Assembly: GCA_013399895.1 (NCBI GenBank)
Contig: VXBA01001570.1
Coordinates: 124,001 to 188,000 of the forward strand
Length of the DNA: 64,000 nucleotides
Reading direction: 5' to 3'
Origin: Serilophus lunatus
Taxonomy: Eukaryota; Chordata; Aves; Passeriformes; Eurylaimidae
The notes under the pieces are model-generated. The model worked only from the letters and a program-made list of their open reading frames with translations. It did no database searches and was not told where the DNA came from. A program made the translations under genes and the position numbers. Shown here piece after piece: positions 38,022 to 52,000 of the stretch (position 1 is the stretch's first letter; the number at the start of each line of letters is the position of its first letter).

Positions 38022-38340
38022 GGCGGCACCGGAAGCCGCCTCAGCGCCCGGGCGCCATCTTGGGGCGGCGCGAGGGGAGGGGCGGGAAGCGCCGCCGGGC
38101 GGGTGCTGCCGCCCCGCTTTATTTAAAATAAAAATAAAACGCGGTCCCCAAACCGATCCGAAGCCACCCCAAAAACAGCCGCCCCCCCGCCCGCGGCGGT
38201 GCTGTGGTGGGCGATGTGGCTGAGCCGTTCCCGCTCTAACATGGCGCGGCCCCGTGAGGGGCCGGGGCACAGCCGCGGGCTCGGGGCGGTTGTGTTCGGC
38301 GGCCTGTCGCCATCAGGGGTGTCCCCGCACACGGGTCAAG
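37800..38340 (-). promoter_or_regulatory. USE1: CpG island and promoter of USE1
   Basis: Dense CpG spans the first USE1 exon and about 300 bases upstream. Two YY1-type motifs lie upstream of the start codon: CGCCATCTTGG at 38,053-38,063 and AACATGGCG at 38,238-38,246. Such sites are common near the start of TATA-less housekeeping promoters, which fits USE1. The open frames of 99 and 160 residues here are GC-rich shadows, apart from exon 1 itself. Confidence 0.75.
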
Positions 38341-38529
38341 TGTGAGGAGGATGAGGCAGTTCCATGAGCAACAAAACCCTCCCCGGTGACACCACAGCCT
38401 TGTTAGTGCCTCCCCTGTGCAGAGCTTTCCTCATCCTCTATCAGTGCTTCATAAAAGCAGCAACTCCGGTTAAAGGCTTCTTTCACAATAAATTGCTCAT
38501 TAGACGGGTATTGATAAACTAACACATGT

Positions 38530-38969
38530 ATTTTTCAAAAGTGCAATGTTTTAATAAACGGTTTTATACATTTTGGTCTCAGTTAAGGCTATTACATTAA
38601 ACAGTTTTGTAAACCACACAGAAAATTGTCATTAAAAAAATTAAGGCAACACACATTGACCTAAACTCACTGTTGGTCCCATGAGAGTCCACGGTAAGGC
38701 AAATGGAAAAGGCAATGGCAGCAGAATCAGGGGGCTTGTTTCCTGTACACTCAACCCACATAATTTTACCTAACATTAAATTTTACTTTTTTATTGCAAG
38801 GTTTTAATTTAAAGTGGAGAACATTTGCTTTAAACCACCTTGCTTAACCTTTACAGTACTGTACATTTCCAGGCTGCCTTCCCGGAAGCCACTTAAAGTT
38901 CACAGCCTTCAAAGGGTTAAAGCCAAAGCTGTGGTCAACTTCAAAAACAGTCTGGAGAGCTGAAGGATT
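38530..38969 (-). other. MYO9B: MYO9B 3' UTR with candidate polyadenylation signals
   Basis: AT-rich sequence follows the MYO9B stop codon. A minus-strand AATAAA lies at 38,790-38,795. A distal ATTAAA at 38,550-38,555 is followed by a GT-rich stretch (TGTGTTAGTTT), as expected of a cleavage region. Either would leave the transcript end only about 500-800 bases from the USE1 start codon. The ends are inferred. Confidence 0.55.
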
Positions 38970-40061
38970 TCACTTCTCCATGCAGGGAATGTGAGAGTAA
39001 GGGTCCGAGAACCTCCGTTTGACTTTTGCAGTTGGTTCATATTCATCCACGAGTTCCTGAGCGTGGGCCAGTGCAGACCCTTGTGCAATGTACACCGAGT
39101 GGATGCTGTCAGTCCGCCTTGCTGGCTGCTCCCTCCGTCTCACCACCTGAGATTCTTCTTGAGCTGAACTCCCCCCCTGGGATTCTGTACACTTGAACAT
39201 GCCAGGAGGAAGTTTTATGTTTGCTGTTGGCATCACTGGAGTTCGACGGGGCACTTTAATCTTGGACAGTGTTAGAGAGTATCTGCGTCTGGAAGCCAGG
39301 GATGCGGAGTAAGAATGTGAAGAGGTTTGCGGGACAGAAGGCACTTTGCAAATGTCTTTGGCAGGCAGGCTGGAGCTCTGAGCACGGCAGTGTAATCCAA
39401 TAGTTGCTTTAAAGAAACAAGATACTTAGAGACTGAGAGCAGCAACGTGATCCAAGCCACTGTGCCCAGGTAAGGTCTGGTCACCTGGCTGTACGCAGCG
39501 GAGATGTAGAATAAAAAAAAGCACACGCTACCTTAATACTGACCTTCGGTATCCCCCCGGCCTGCCCTATCCTCAAGCAGGCTCTCTGTGCTCGCTGAGG
39601 TCTCCGAGTCCACGTTTTCCTCATCGGAGCCCCGCTGGTCGAGCTCAGGTAACCGGTAAGTTATGTCCTCCCTGCATCAAACACAGGCTGCAGCACTCAA
39701 CCACGCCTCCAACACGAGCTACTTGATGCAGCTCGTGTTCAGAGGCAAAGCATGGAGTCCTTAAATATTAATTCTCATGGTGTTTTCTCTCAGCTAATCC
39801 TTTGTACTTTGTACTTTCTTTTTACCCTTCTACAGTAAAGAACAAGATCCTTTGGGACACAAGGTATCCTGCTTTACTACCTGCATTGCCTCCAAGTCCT
39901 ACCCAGGTAAAGGGGACTTACTTTTCTTCTTTTATGGACTGTATGCGATCGATGAGAATCTCCTTTTCCCTGTTACTGGCTTCAGAAACTTCTTCGTCTT
40001 CATGCACCGAGTCCAGCTCTGAAGTGCCACTGTCATTTCCTTTGACCTGTGAGCTTTTACT
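38970..40061 (-). CDS. MYO9B: MYO9B C-terminal exons
   Basis: Exons 39922-40061, 39544-39671 and 38970-39406. They carry REKEILIDRIQSIKEEK, EDITYRLPELDQRGSDEENV, then the terminal block VPRRTPVMPTANIKLPPGMF and RRREQPARRTDSIHSVYIAQ ending KRRFSDPYSHIP-CMEK before the stop. The donor at 39,543 is GTCAGT and the last acceptor is AAAG, which is the only one that fits the phase. The C-terminal 50 residues differ from mammals except for short motifs. Confidence 0.93.
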
Positions 40062-43000
40062 CTGCAAGACAAATTCACATGTTACACTTCTCAGTCACAA
40101 ACAGTTACATCTGTACACTTGACTGGTCTGCAAGTTTCAGGGTAAAAGACAAATGAGTAGGTTAAAGAAAAAGGTGATGGAGTTGGTGAAGAGCTGTTAG
40201 TTGGTTGTTCACACTAATGTTTCAAAAAGAGAAAATTTCCTATTCACCTGATTTCCAGGGCTTTGTTACCTTTTTTTATCTATCAGCCTCAGCTTAGTTT
40301 TAGTGGTCACTTACGAGTAATATTATTACATCCAATACAAGTCACATACAGTGTCTATAAAATACCAGGCGTGACACAACGGGCCAGTAGCCCTGCATGC
40401 AGTCTAGGAGGGGGAGTTGCACCAATACATGCAGTTTTGATTGTTCAAAATAGTGTTTAAAACCAAGTTACAACACACATAGTGAGTATTTTAGTCATGC
40501 AATAGTACTATAAGAAAAGCCCATGCACTAAACCCAGGCAGTTATACATACCAGCTTCCCCTCGTAAGGGGAAGAGAACCCAAGTTTTACAGGCCAGAGC
40601 TAGAGAGAGATGGAGACCAAATTCACTATATGCAGCTTCTGATCAGACACAGGTTGGTTTGTTTTAATCAGTACAACAAAAACAAGAGTATTTGCCCTAC
40701 CAGAGTGCAGCATATTTTTGCCCACCAGTCTTCTATGGAGTGAAGGAACTCCTTTACCATTGGCACTCAATCTTAGTTCTACTGATGGAATTTTGTGGGA
40801 ATAGATTCTGACCACTGCAACCCTGAACCCCTTATTTATCAGACTCCAGTCAAGCTGTTTATTGAGCTTCTACCTACAGCTTTAGGCAAATCCAAATCCA
40901 TTTTCTTATCTTACAATTGATTTTTGACTTACTGAATGGCATGGACAGGATAAATAAGTAGCAATTCATTACCAAAAACCTGGTGGGGTGTAAGTTTATT
41001 TCAATACTTACTGTATTCTGCCGGAGAAACGAGAGTCGTCGAAAAGCAATGCTCTCTGCTGCTTCCAGCTGACTGATCTCATCCATTTTTATCTTGTACT
41101 TCCTTATCTGTTCCTTTATGAGCATCTCTACACACCTGGGAAAACAGGGCAAGAGTATATTGAGCAGCCTCATACCATAAAAGCTCTGGAACAACCATGG
41201 TGGGATGAGATGCCTCTCCTGGCCTAGGGGTGTTTGTCACACAGTGTCCCAACACATCCCTTACAGGTAGCACTGGATGGTGACAGGGTGAAGAGTCCAA
41301 CACAGCAAGCAGAACAGGACAGGTAATGGTTAAAGGCAATGGCACATGTTCCTCTTGGGATAACCAGAGCCTCCCACACTGACTGTACACAGTGGTGAGC
41401 AGACAGACATTCTCATGGCTGCCAACAGCTTCTACTGCTTCTACCTGTGTTCCCTGTGCTGCCACAGAATGAATCTGCAACTGCCCTCCTCCACCTCTCT
41501 GGCCCCATGGATCAGTAAGAAGTTACAAAAAGCTGTCATTGTTTTCACTGGAGGCAGATGCACAGCGAGGGGCACTCAGAGAGCCAGAGCTGCTGGAGGG
41601 TGAGAACAGACAGGATCAAGGACAGAACCTTCCTCAATTACAGGAACAACACAGAAGAAATTATCAGGGGGTTTCATGCATATAGAAGACAGCTCAATTC
41701 CATTATTTGTTACAGCCTGTATCTCAGCAAAATAGATGATTAGTGTATAACCTCTCCAAAAGATTACCTTGGTGTAAAACAAAACCTTGATATTTAAGGC
41801 TTATAAGCCATCCTACTTTATGCTTTGTAAACTGGAGACACATGGAAAATCTGAGAGGGGCAAATAAATTGGCAGCACTAGTAGAGACAGGATTCAGCAG
41901 CTCCTAACCCTCAGTTTCTCAGCTCAATACAAATAAGGTTGTAACAAATGCAGGCAGTAGGTAGTGACCTACCATCCCATTTCAAAGTGTTTTTTTTGGA
42001 GAAACTACTTTCCAGCAGATTGCTAAAACTTACATGGTTGTTTTTGAAACATCCTTCATGCTGGTTAAAGGGTCAGAGGTATCAGGACAGCGCAGGAGGC
42101 AGGGAGCAAACACAATGGCCAAGGCGTTGGGTGACATACGGTTGACATCTTCTATCAAAGCCACTCTGAAATTCAACATTCAGGAAAAAAGACTGTAAGC
42201 AAAACCTGCTAGAATACAACCTGATCACACCTTGCCAGAGCTCCCAAATAACATATAAGGAGGCCTCACAGGCACTCAGTATGTGCAGCAGTACAAAGAA
42301 GCTTTAATTATTTCACACTTACTAGGCAGACAAAGTTTCATGCATAAGAGAAAGACCTGGGGTCACCCAAGTTAAGCTAGTCTGGTAACCTCAAAGTATG
42401 TCTGATGATTCAGTGTCTCCTCTTCAAAACTCCTTTTTCCATGTGTTCAGAGGGTCACTTGGAAAATCCTCAAGTCCCTTGGATAAGAGCAGCCCCTTTA
42501 CCAGCACCATTTATCATTTATCCCTGCTCCTAAGACTCACATGTGTTCAACTTTAGTTCACTGTGTACCATCTGTATAAATCCTGGTGTTTAGATGATTC
42601 ACCAAGTCTTTGAGATCTACCTTTGTCTTCAAAGTTGTTCTCACCTGATTTGATCCAAATACCTTCTACACACAGTTGTAGAAGCAATCATGCACAATTA
42701 TCAACTTAATTCTTTCATGTCTAAACCAGCAGCACAATCCCTACACTGACACTTAAGGGGTTTAAGAGTTGAGGAAGCTTCCAAGAAGCACTCAAGTCAC
42801 ACAGTTTCTCTACAAATGAAGCAATTAAACTCATTACTTGACAAGATGGAAGATGAGTCGCTCCAGGGTATTATGATTTGCTTGTGGGAGCTGTTCCAGG
42901 ACACTGTAAATGGCACAGAGTTGCTCCTGTTTTTCTGGTAGTTCTGCACAAAGGGAGAGAACACAAGATTGTAATTGCTGTGGAGGGACAGTGGAAAGCT

Positions 43001-46000
43001 AAAATTGCTAAATTCTTAGAAGTCTCTCTGTCATTTCATTTACAAACTGTTAAAACAATGTTAAAGTACCCCTCATGGCACCTCAATTTTCCTGTGTTTC
43101 CAAATGCTGCTGCTGTTAATCATCAAGTGATACATCAAGACCTCTGATAATATTTAGGTTGCCTTAATCCCAATGAAGTTAAAAGAATCCAAGGATTTTA
43201 GGTATCTGGATATCCAGATCTGACTCAGAACAATGAGAAGAAAAACCCTGCTTGAAAAGTAACTTACTCAAATGCTCACTGTTTAGAAAGAGCAGCTGTA
43301 TACTGAAAAGGACAATGAAGGGGAAAAAAAATTTAAAAAAGGAACCCTGAAGCAAGATCAAGTAAGAATGAAGAGAAATCCCCTGAAAAGCGTTTTATGT
43401 AAAATGTCTAAAATTGCACAGCAAGGAGCTGTTTAGGTAGCACCAGCATCTTAAGAGTTTCTTTTCCCAAGGACATAATGAGTTAAAGAAGAAATGTTTG
43501 AAGCAATGGTTTTAAAACTCACCTACAGCTCGAAGAAAATCATTGTACTGTGCTGATGTCATCAGTGGGTCTGGCAGCTCCCGCAGCCACTGCTTAAGGA
43601 TCCCTGTAATGGTGTGAATAGGGTAATTCTCCAGTTTCACCGAGTTTGGATCTGAAAAGAAAGGTTTTATTTAGAGCAGTTCATTCCTTTGATGTACAAA
43701 ATGAGACCTCAAGGAAATAAGATTAGAAACACTCAACTCTCCCATTCACAGAATCCAAGTGGCAATACAGAAGGAAAACAAAAAGGCTAAAGATAGTAAT
43801 TTATAGATACTAAGCTGCTTTTGGCAGCCTGCATGGTAATCAAAAGGCCGTTTTTAAAACTCTAAAAAGTGCCAGGCAATTTCAGACAGAAGACAATTGC
43901 AGGAGAACTGGTATCATGCAAGTCCAAAGTGGGGGACAAGGGTGCCTGACCTGCTTGCAGCAACTGTTTCAGCTCCTTCATTCGATTTGCTGACCCCGAT
44001 TTCCTGTAGATCCCTTCTGTGTAGAGCCCGTGCATCTCCACATACTCCAGCAACTTCTCCATGACAACAGGGACAGAGTTTCTCTCGCTGGTCAGGGAAC
44101 TCACACACACTCCAAAGTGCCGTGGTTCTGTGTCCTGTTCATTCTGGAATTGACACAGGTCAAGCACTGTGAGTATCTGTTCCCAAGCCAGGAAATTCCA
44201 TTGCTTCATCCTATGATTAGCTTATGCTTCCAGAAACTAAACCTGAGTGTTTTATTCCATCTTGCCACAAGCCTATGAACACAAGGCAGATTTCCTGAGC
44301 TGCAGCAGTAAAGCACATTTATGGTTCACATGGAAGGATTTCTTCATCAGCTTGTCCAACACTAAACACACTCTAAGAAAAGAGCTCCCAAATTAGCTCA
44401 AACATCACCTCTTAGAAGAATGTTCTGTTTCTGCAAGTGCTGGGCCTGCCTTTATGTGCAGACAGAGAAGGGAACTCTTTAAGCAATTTTTATTGAGTGC
44501 CTGAACATCCATTGTTCATTTGCTGAGAAACAAAAGCAGCATTTTGCATGCACCACTTAGAGTACCACAGAATCCCATCCCAGATCCATAGGCCTTACCT
44601 TTTTCCCACAGGAAGTACAGCTGCTCTGGATTTTGGACATGCACTTCTTGTGACAAGTCAGCTTGCAAACTAGAGAAAGGAGCAATTGTTACAAGCATTC
44701 AAATCACATTAAAACACTAATTAGCATCTTCTCTTATTCACTGCCTATATAACCTGCACATACTGTTCACTAGGGCCCACCTGTAGCAGCCAAAGTTACA
44801 AACAACTTACACCTCTGGTAACCCAGGCAGGCAGTAAGAATGAGGTGTGGTTACTCACCACTGCACAGACAGGCCTTTTCCATGGGCCAGATGTAGGATG
44901 AGCAGTGCTCACACGACTGCCGGATGCTCACTTGGTAGTTTGTGAACACGTGGCCATTGTGTTCTTCAATCTGGGGGGGAGACAGGAAGGGACGTGTATT
45001 TTTTGCCTTTTTAAAATTATTTTTAATAAAAATATCAGATTTTCCACTTCTGTTTTACAATTACAACTGAAGGCTTTGACCTTGAAACCAAATTTCACCT
45101 TATCTTAAGGCATTTGGGTTGGCTGGATCACTTCATAATTGACTTGCTGCCTGTAGTTCATCAGTGCAATACATGAGTTTTGGTTTGTTGTTACTATTCA
45201 GTAGTTGCTTTCCTTGACATTATCCATGATTGGGTAATTTAGAGCCATTAGGTTCTAAAAGATGCTATGGCCAAGCAAGAAAATACTTGAGTACCACCTA
45301 TCACTGCTTAAAGCAAGATCTCTAATTTAGGTAGAACAGTTTTATATTGTGTTACATCTTCATAAGAGGCAAGGGATTTAGCAAGCAAAATCATACAGAA
45401 TGTCAGTACTAAAGTCTAGCTTTTCCAAGAGTGTTTGTGTTCTGTGAGTGCACCTGAGGATCTGGATTATTGCACAAACAAAGTACTCACTGCACGATCT
45501 TGTTTTCGTTTCTTCTTCTGAGCTTTGGTGTGCTGCAGAGGGACACAAAACTGGTGTTAAGTCTTTGAAATTCAGACATTTCATTCCCTTTTTTCCCTGT
45601 TGAGTTTCCCAGGCTCTACTTCACCTCCAGGCATTCCAGACACTATCCTGCAGCTTCAGCTCGGTGTGAGGGTTGTCTGAGCTCACACTATCAACTTCCT
45701 AAAAACCAACTCAGCTCACTGCCTGATGACAAAGCAACTCCATCTCTCAAACCTCCAGAGAACTCCTATGTTTTTATCAAAGAAAATGCACAAACACTTT
45801 CAGACTCAGAAAATATCAAGTTAAAAATTAACACTTCCAAAAACGTTTATCAGCAATCAGGATTTGGTACACACATGATGCGTGTATGGCAAGTGCTTCC
45901 CAATTAATAAACAATGCTACGGAAAAGGTTTCTGGGGCAGTATAAGTCCCTTATGCTAAGAGACTAACAGTGTTTCATCATCCCAAAAGCCAGTAACAGA

Positions 46001-49000
46001 ATAACTTTTATACCTTGGGCTGCTCAGATTCCTCTTTTTTTGTATATCCTCTTATGAATTCATCCAGAAGGGATTGAAAGAGATTCAAAACCAGATTGAC
46101 TTCTTTCTCTTCCCTTTTTTGGGCCAGGTTTGTAAGTAGAAGCTGGTAATTTTCCACCAGATCTTTGTAGCCAACATGGATCTGTCCATTCTAGAGAAGG
46201 AAAAAATACTCCTAAGACAACAGTCTTTTTGGATACTGTTCAGACAGTTTCATATTTTGGTGTGCTTAAATTCAGAGGTGAAAAAGCACAACCATGATCA
46301 AAGTCAAAGATAACAGCCCATGACAGAAACAAGTTAACACACTTCCCCACTGCACTGTCCAACAGCACTTGGCTGAGACAAGGCAGTGTCAGAAGAATAC
46401 TGGAAAAGCTGTTGGCACCTCTCTTTGGTGTTTAAACACAGCAGCATTAAGAGGCTGAAGACAGAAAAATCCATCCACTTCTAAAAATAAATTTATGGCT
46501 GAGTGGATGAGAAAAGGGAAACAAAGCAGCCTGCTTAAGATTACAGCACAACTGCAAAATGAGTCGAGCTTTGAATTCTATGCTAAGAATTGCTGAACAG
46601 CTTTGTTAGAGAGCTGTAAGCCAAGCCTCTAACCTGCACAGTCAATTCATTTATTGCCTGCCAACTTTCCTTTATTGAGACTTACTACTTACAGGAGCAG
46701 AGTACATGGTCTTGATGTTTCCTCTGAACTTCTCTGTGGCTTCAAAAAACAAACACTCAACACCAGTCTTCTGGGAGCGTAAATCATTGATCTAGAAGGC
46801 AAATACACCTGCATCATATTTCATTAGAACAAGAACATCCAAGGAGTGTTGAGCTTCGGTTGCTGGGCCTTAGTCGTCTATGACCATTGCAATTGTTTAA
46901 AACAACATTTCTTAACACACTCTGACGGTGGCATAAAATAGGAGAGTCAGGTAGTTCAGCTCCAGAGAACTCCTTACAACTCATGGTTGGTTTTTTTTAA
47001 TACAACTTTTGCTGCCCAGTTGTTTGTCAACAAATGAAGATTATGAATGCCATGGGTAATTTAATGCACTATAATGTATTCAGTCTTAAAGAAAGGAACA
47101 GCCTTAACACAGACCTAATTTGGTCAAACTGTCCAATCGACTCCCTTTTGCTTTAAATTACAATACAAACTTGCACCTAGAAAAATAGGCTTTAAAAGTC
47201 CATAAGAACAGTGAACACAGACTAGCATTTTATCATGGTTGAGAGCCTTTTACCTTGTTTAGGAGGAACTCATCCAGGTGTTTCAGCTCGTTGGCATTTG
47301 CAATCTCTCGGACCATGGATGCTCTCCAGTTCTGAGACACACTGGAGATCTTGCTGATCTTTATAGTCCTGTTCTTCTTGGCTTTGCTGCTCTCCTTCGC
47401 GTGGCGCTCCCCTGCCTGGGGCCGGCCTGGCTGCCCTGAAGAAGCTGGGAAAGAAATCCATTTGTACATTAAAGCAATGTGACTGAATTGTGCAGTGTTT
47501 GTCTCCTCTGTAGCCATGCCTAACTTCACAGAGGAGATATTGGCATGCTGAGGGTTAAGTCACACAAACTCACCTTCTGAAACTTTCTGGGTTCCTCCTA
47601 TGTCCTGGAAGAGGACACAAGACACTGTGGAGACACCATCTGCTTCCTCAATCACATCAGAACTCTCCTTTGGAATTTTCTTGTCTGGCTTTTTCCCCAA
47701 AAGTCTCCTCAAAGGACTTTTAAAGGCAGACCTGAACACAAAAGCACATACAAGTGTGCCCCATTATTAGTTGCTCTTCTACAAGAACAGGCTCTTAACA
47801 GTAATACACAACAGGATTAACCTCTACTGGGAATTTTTAAGGTCCAACCTACAGAAAAACTGAGCAGCACTAAAAAGGGAAGATTGTAAAAGCACACCTG
47901 GACTTTCTGATATTGACTGGATTAGAGCTCAACCTTCAGCACACACAGAGAACCATTTCTGGGTTGGGAAGTCCCTGAGCTCCTCCCAGAAGCTGGAAGA
48001 GCAGGCCAGGGAAGCAGCATTAAATGCTTGCTGGGCTTTTCAGCTTTTCTCTTGGTGTTGTATTACACTACACAAACCTTTGATCTGAGCTGTAAGTTGG
48101 TTCTTATTTTAAAAAGAAGCAGTTCAAAGACAAGTGTTATGCAAGGAGCAGAGAAGCTGCTCCTCAGCAGGGTCAGATATCAGGCTCACAGCCACACAAA
48201 GCAGCAGTGCAGCCACTGCTGATGCCAACACATGTCTCTCCACCACCACAGTCTCAAGATGCTCAATTCAAGTACAAGTGGAAAATCTCCTCCATTTTTT
48301 CATTTGCTCAAAGACAGGCCAGTCACACACACTACACATACTTGGCATCTCCTTGCTGGCTCGCTGGCTGCACAGGAACAGACGTGTCAGGGGTAAGTAA
48401 GTGGTCACTGGGCTTCTTCTGCACTGGGAATTTCTTGTTGCCTCTTTCTTCTTCTATTGTATCTGGGGATTGCTACAGGAGAGGAGTCAAAAACTACATA
48501 GTGAGGGAAAGCAGTTCTCTAAGTGGCTTTAAAAACAGAAATGGTGGCAAAAGTTTGCTTCATCAAAACACTTTGCCCAATAGATATTACCTTACTAATA
48601 TAAGATCTAAGTCTATTTAATGCTTTGATCAAGGATCCATTTATTAAACATTTTCTAATTATTGTTTAATATTTGTTAATGATTTTTTTTACATGGATAT
48701 CAAGACAAAAAAATCAACCTGAAGGAACATGGACATACAGGAACACAGTACAGACAATTATTCACAAATCTCTAATATTTATAAACAAGAATAATTAAGA
48801 ATAAATATGCACAATAGCATCAGTACCTGATTCAGGGCAACAGTCTGGACCAGTGTTGAGAGATCACTTAATGAAGCTGAACTCCCCTTCTTCCTGCAAT
48901 GTTTCAGAGCTTCTATTTTAATAAATTCTGAGGCCTGTTAATATTTACCACTTTTTAAATAACCCACATATCAATGTTACATCTGAAAGAGAACCCTGAC

Positions 49001-52000
49001 CAGCTCTTACAACTCACTTTTTAAATGCAAAATGTACTGGAGAAGTAAAAAATACAACAATGTCGGATTTCCTGCCATACCAGAAGAATGCTGCTTGCAA
49101 ACTGGAGGTCACTTAAACCTTGCTTTCAGTGAGTAAGAGACACATGAAAAAGAACTCCAGACTCTACTTCAGCTCAAGCCCTGGATCTCCATTTTAATTC
49201 AGCCATGCAGGCTTGGTATCTTTTGTGAGCTTCTGAAAACCTTCTGCCCATACAGATTTACTGCAGGACTGGGAGCCAAGGAAATGCAGCTGTTTATAGT
49301 TCCATTTGCTCCAATCACATGGCCAGATGTACAGGCTCTCAGGAGTTCTCCAACTAATTTCATAGAAATCAGGTATCTGTAATACTTAAATAAAAAGGAA
49401 GCTGCCCTTACTGTAGCTGATCCTGAGGAGACTTATCCGTACGTGTCCTTCCATCCAAAGACTGACTCAGAACATCATTCTGACCAGCATCAGACTGTCT
49501 CTTGCCCTTCCACTTCTCCCTCTTGTACTTCAGCTTCTCTGGGTCATCCACATATCTCTGGATTGCAGAAGAAGTGGGACTATCCAGGTCTTTGGTTGCC
49601 TTCTGACCAAGACGTTTGTTTTTATCTGCCCAGATGTCAGACGGACTCCGAAAGCTCCCAGAGGCAGACAGTGTGTTATGAAGATTCAGTGCAAGATCTG
49701 TTGGCCTTTCAGGGCAGTTAAAGCTTTGGCTGCCTTTTATTTGGTTACTTTGATTCCCTTGTGTTTTTGTTCTGTCAGCTGCCACATCACCTAATTCTGA
49801 TACAGGTGGTTGCTTAGGAACAGAATCACTCTCTTTTATCTCACTTGATGGTGGAATGTCTGGAAGTGCTTTTTCTTCACTTGGACTTTTCTCTCCCTCG
49901 ATGCTTCCCTGAAGGACAGGATCTTCTTGTGCTGTGGATACCTCTGGCCCTGGAACAGTTTCTGAAGCCTCTTCAGAAACAGATTTTTCCTCAAGGCACA
50001 GTGAAGATGGTCCTTCAAAGGACAACAGGACATGCTTGTTCTGCAAGTCGTTGTGTTCCAGCCCCCTCTGCCGGCGGAATTCCCGCTTCTCCCGGCTGTT
50101 GGTGACTTTCTCTGAGCCCTCTGTCGCGTTCTTCTGGGGTAATGTGGCTTTCTCAGAAGAGCCCAGGTCGTCAGATGAGCTCAGGTTTTCAGATGACACC
50201 AGGTTTTCAGCTTGATCATTTTGAGGTTGATCTTCATCCCCAAGAGCTTGATCCAGTTCTGATTCGTGTTTGACAGGCAGCTCATCTGTTGCTGGCTCAC
50301 TCTGCTCATCCTTGCTCATATCTTCCTCTCCATCTTCCTGCATTTTTCTCTGCTCTTCTTCAGCTTTCTGCCTTTCTACAGCCATTTTCTGATATCTGTT
50401 AAGAATTTGTAAGATGAAAACACAAATATATAGTGCCCAGCATTCAAAAGTAAATAGTCATACAGGCACAAAGCACACCTGCAGTCCCAGTGTGCCCAGG
50501 ACTGGCAGAATCAGTGCAGATCAGGTGAGTAAAGCTTGAGCCCTGAGCACTTACCCAGAGACTATACTGGCCATTTGATACTAAAATATCACATGGTAAT
50601 AATTATCTTGAAGTTCCTTGAATCCCAGAATGATTTGGGTTGGAAGGGGCATTACAGCCCATCCAGTTCCACTCCCTGCCATGGACAGGGACACCTTCCA
50701 CTAGCCCAACTTTCTCCAAGCCCTGTCCAACCTGGCCTTGGACACCTCCAGGGACAGTGGAGCAACAGCTTCCCTGGCCACAGTTTACTAAGTTGTTTAC
50801 TAAGTCATCGCACAGAAACTGAGCTTGGCAGGGGAAGCCAAGTAGCCAAGTGGTTAAATGGATGTTTTGATGTCATCCTGCTCCTTTTTCCTTTACCTCT
50901 TACGCTGCAGGTGCCCTCTGACCAGGGCCTGCAGGAGACAAATTCTCCTCCTGTGCTGAAGGAAGCGTTTGCGCTCCCTGTACCGTCTCCAGGCCGACTG
51001 GATCTCGGTGGCAGCATTATTCCTCTGCAGGGCCATCCTGACACTGCGGGAACGCCAGCAAGCCTGGAAGGGACATTTCTCAAGTAAAGGAGGGCTCCTT
51101 CAGTGGTGGGGGTGTTACATGACAGGGTTTGTTTGTTAAGAAAATGAGGTTGGCAATTCTTAAAGTTACCTGTAGAACAACGGCCGCCTGCCGTGTCCTG
51201 AGAAAGCGTCTCCTTTCTAAAACCATCCTGAGCCAGCTCTGAAGGAGGATGATTTTCCTGATCACTTCTTTGTGTAGTGTATCCTGTAGTATCTGCCGTT
51301 CAGCCTCTTTCATAAAAACCTGCTCAGTTAAACAAAAGTTCATCAATAAGCAGTTAAAGGAACCTTCCACCCCAAACTGGAGGTATAATGAGATAATGGT
51401 AATGCTGATCCTGCACCAAACCTTGCTGGCTGACAGCATGCCCAAAAAGCTAAAGTCCTTTTATACTTCACAGTTTGGATACTAAAACATACAACTGTAC
51501 TTACAGCCTTCAAATCACAAGACCCTTCTAAAATGAAAACATTGACCTGTTTGACAAATGCCAATGGCACCCATCCCCCAAACAATATCCATATAATACA
51601 GATTTGTACTGTAGTCAAGAAAAGAGGTTGACATCAAAACCAAGGAGGCAACTCTATAATCTGTGTCAACATTTGCAAGAGTTAAAACAGCTGATTTAAG
51701 TACAAAATGCAGAGAAGACTTACGACCAGTAAAGTAAATGCACTGAATTTTGCAGTGTACATCAGTGTTTCTTATTGCTTTATAGAAAGTTTCACAGACC
51801 TTGGTCTTCCCTATTTGATAGTAGTTTTCATTCAGTTTTAGTTTATTCAAATAAGCACAAATATCTTCCTTAGAGGCTTTGGCATTTTTGGGCAGTAACA
51901 CCTGAAACTGGTCTATGAATTCCTGTGAAAAGCAGAGAGCAAGAGAGAAAAGTTAGAAGACAACTCACAAGTTTAGAGTTTTAGCTTTAAAACAGAAATC

